Shown: positions 5,982-6,790 of the stretch, piece by piece
How positions within the stretch are numbered: position 1 is the stretch's first letter
Layout of the letters: every line of letters begins with the position of its first letter
Source of the DNA: JANXVV01 sp038230975
GTDB taxonomy: Bacteria > Planctomycetota > Phycisphaerae > Tepidisphaerales > Tepidisphaeraceae
DNA length: 6,790 nt
Assembly (NCBI GenBank): GCA_038230975.1
Contig: JBBRMF010000280.1
Span: forward strand, 1-6,790
Reading direction: 5' to 3'
Translations under genes and position numbers: made by a program
Notes under the pieces: generated by a model
What the model was told of the DNA's origin: nothing
Database searches by the model: none
What the model saw: the letters and a program-made list of their open reading frames with translations, nothing else

Positions 5982-6766
5982 TTTAATTTAGCGGTCTTCC
6001 CATTTTTTCCGGTTTTATTCACCGGTTTCGTCGAAAACTCAGCCTGCGCCGATTCAAGCAATTCCCTGGCCTGCGCTCGCGTGGTTTCGGTCACGCGCGG
6101 GCCACCGACCATCTCGGAAAGTTCCTGCAGGCGTTCGTCACCGTTCATCACGCGAACCGTCGTTTCGGTCTGGTTCCCGCTGACGCTTTTGCGGACCGTG
6201 AGATGCCGATCCGCGTAGCTGGCAATCTGCGGCAGATGCGTGATGCACAAAACTTGCCGATGCTTCGCCAGGTCGGCCAGGCTCCGGCCAAGGACCGCGC
6301 CCAGACGTCCCCCGACGCCCGTGTCGATCTCGTCGAAGACGAGGGTCGGGATCTGATCGACCTCGGCCAGGACGGTCTTGGCGGCGAGCGTGACGCGAGA
6401 AAGCTCGCCGCCGGAGGCGATCTTTCGCAGGGGCTTGGGGGCCTCGCCGGGGTTCGGCGCGAACACGATCTCGACGTGGTCGGAACCGTCCTCGCCAGGC
6501 GAGGGGGTCATCGGGTCATCACCGAGTTCGTCCGACTCGACCTCGACGGCGATTCGCGCCCCGCCCGGGAACAGGGTCTTCAATTGGCCCTGGACGGCGC
6601 GGGCGAACCCCTTGCCGGCCTTCCGGCGGGCGGCGGTCAAGACTGCGGCGGCGGATTTCAATTCGAGCGGCCTGGCTTCCCTCACCCTCGCTGGGACGGT
6701 GCAGTTCGTGGGCCCGGTGACTGTCCGAGCCAATGGACTGCTGACGGTTGGGACCTCCGGCGTCAT
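5975..6766 (-). CDS. recN: DNA repair protein RecN, C-terminal fragment (5'-truncated)
   Basis: RecN is an SMC-like ATPase acting in double-strand-break repair. Only the C-terminal half is here. From the ATG at 6766 the frame has 263 codons, against roughly 550-590 aa for full RecN, and a TAG at 6769-6767 closes it upstream. RecN identity begins near residue 36-44 (LTAARRKAGKGFARAVQGQL), then runs through FAPNPGEAPKPLRKIASGGELSR with the ABC signature (117-124), Walker B LVFDEID (142-148), D-loop TGVGG (149-153), the His-loop ITHLPQIASYADRHL (175-189) and ARELLESA, ending in a Lys-rich tail. Walker A and the coiled coil are missing. Residues 1-35 do not resemble RecN and lie where the plus strand has its own protein-like frame. 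Either the gene is broken by a rearrangement or the window edge is chimeric; this ATG is not a native start. Confidence 0.88.
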   Translation of the reverse strand: MTPEVPTVSSPLARTVTGPTNCTVPARVREARPLELKSAAAVLTAARRKAGKGFARAVQGQLKTLFPGGARIAVEVESDELGDDPMTPSPGEDGSDHVEIVFAPNPGEAPKPLRKIASGGELSRVTLAAKTVLAEVDQIPTLVFDEIDTGVGGRLGAVLGRSLADLAKHRQVLCITHLPQIASYADRHLTVRKSVSGNQTETTVRVMNGDERLQELSEMVGGPRVTETTRAQARELLESAQAEFSTKPVNKTGKNGKTAKLKS

Positions 6767-6790
6767 CTACGCCGATTCTCCAGTGCACCT
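6660..6790 (+). other. Possible plus-strand fragment of a beta-strand-rich surface protein at the window edge
   Basis: From about 6660 the plus-strand frame reads NSSGLASLTLAGTVQFVGPV and then ANGLLTVGTSGVIYADSP, open to the right edge. Alternating hydrophobic residues with Gly, Asn, Thr and Ser at turns are typical of beta-helix or autotransporter-like surface proteins, which are often large in planctomycetes. No start codon or ribosome-binding site is visible in the frame; it is continuous with antisense recN, so its true left boundary is probably a junction at about 6640-6690. The stretch is short, and the call rests on pattern only. Confidence 0.3.

Overview
The window is a compact bacterial chromosome segment of moderately high G+C, most likely from the Planctomycetota or a related group. 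This placement is an inference. It rests on a long type 2 orotidine-phosphate decarboxylase (315 aa), a secreted DUF4038/apiosidase-like enzyme paired with a secreted WD40-like (PD40) propeller protein, and no operon typical of Proteobacteria. No rRNA, tRNA, CRISPR array, transposase or prophage gene was seen.

Layout. Positions 1-93 hold a perfect 16-bp hairpin and possibly the first codons of a minus-strand gene. Positions 94-1497 are a two-gene minus-strand operon: a stand-alone Clp N-terminal-domain protein followed 6 nt later by pyrF. A 220-bp divergent region (1498-1717) separates it from a plus-strand aldo/keto reductase (1718-2698). A bidirectional hairpin terminator (2707-2740) then separates the reductase from a second minus-strand operon. 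That operon holds a secreted DUF4038 (GH140-like) putative glycoside hydrolase (3739-5166) and a secreted PD40 beta-propeller protein (2724-3695). Upstream of it on the same strand are a perfect 15-bp hairpin (5199-5232) and a 24-codon gene for an extremely basic peptide with a strong Shine-Dalgarno site (5264-5338). A plus-strand 4HBT/YbgC-like thioesterase (5545-5958) converges on a recN fragment (5975-6766) through a hairpin built partly from the two stop-codon regions.

How the genes relate. ClpN-pyrF looks like a housekeeping operon with an unusual partner. The DUF4038 and PD40 proteins both carry signal peptides and probably act together outside the cytoplasm on a carbohydrate. The reductase and thioesterase are single-gene units of unknown substrate.

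Most noteworthy are: the easily missed 24-aa Arg/Lys-rich peptide, which resembles tiny accessory ribosomal proteins in size and composition; the recN gene, which loses its identity near 6640-6690 and has an in-frame stop at 6767-6769, while the plus strand there reads like a beta-strand-rich surface protein (a rearrangement or an assembly chimera); and the hairpin after pyrF, whose G-rich arm contains what could be the ribosome-binding site of the next gene. I see no convincing multi-gene novel defence or mobile system.
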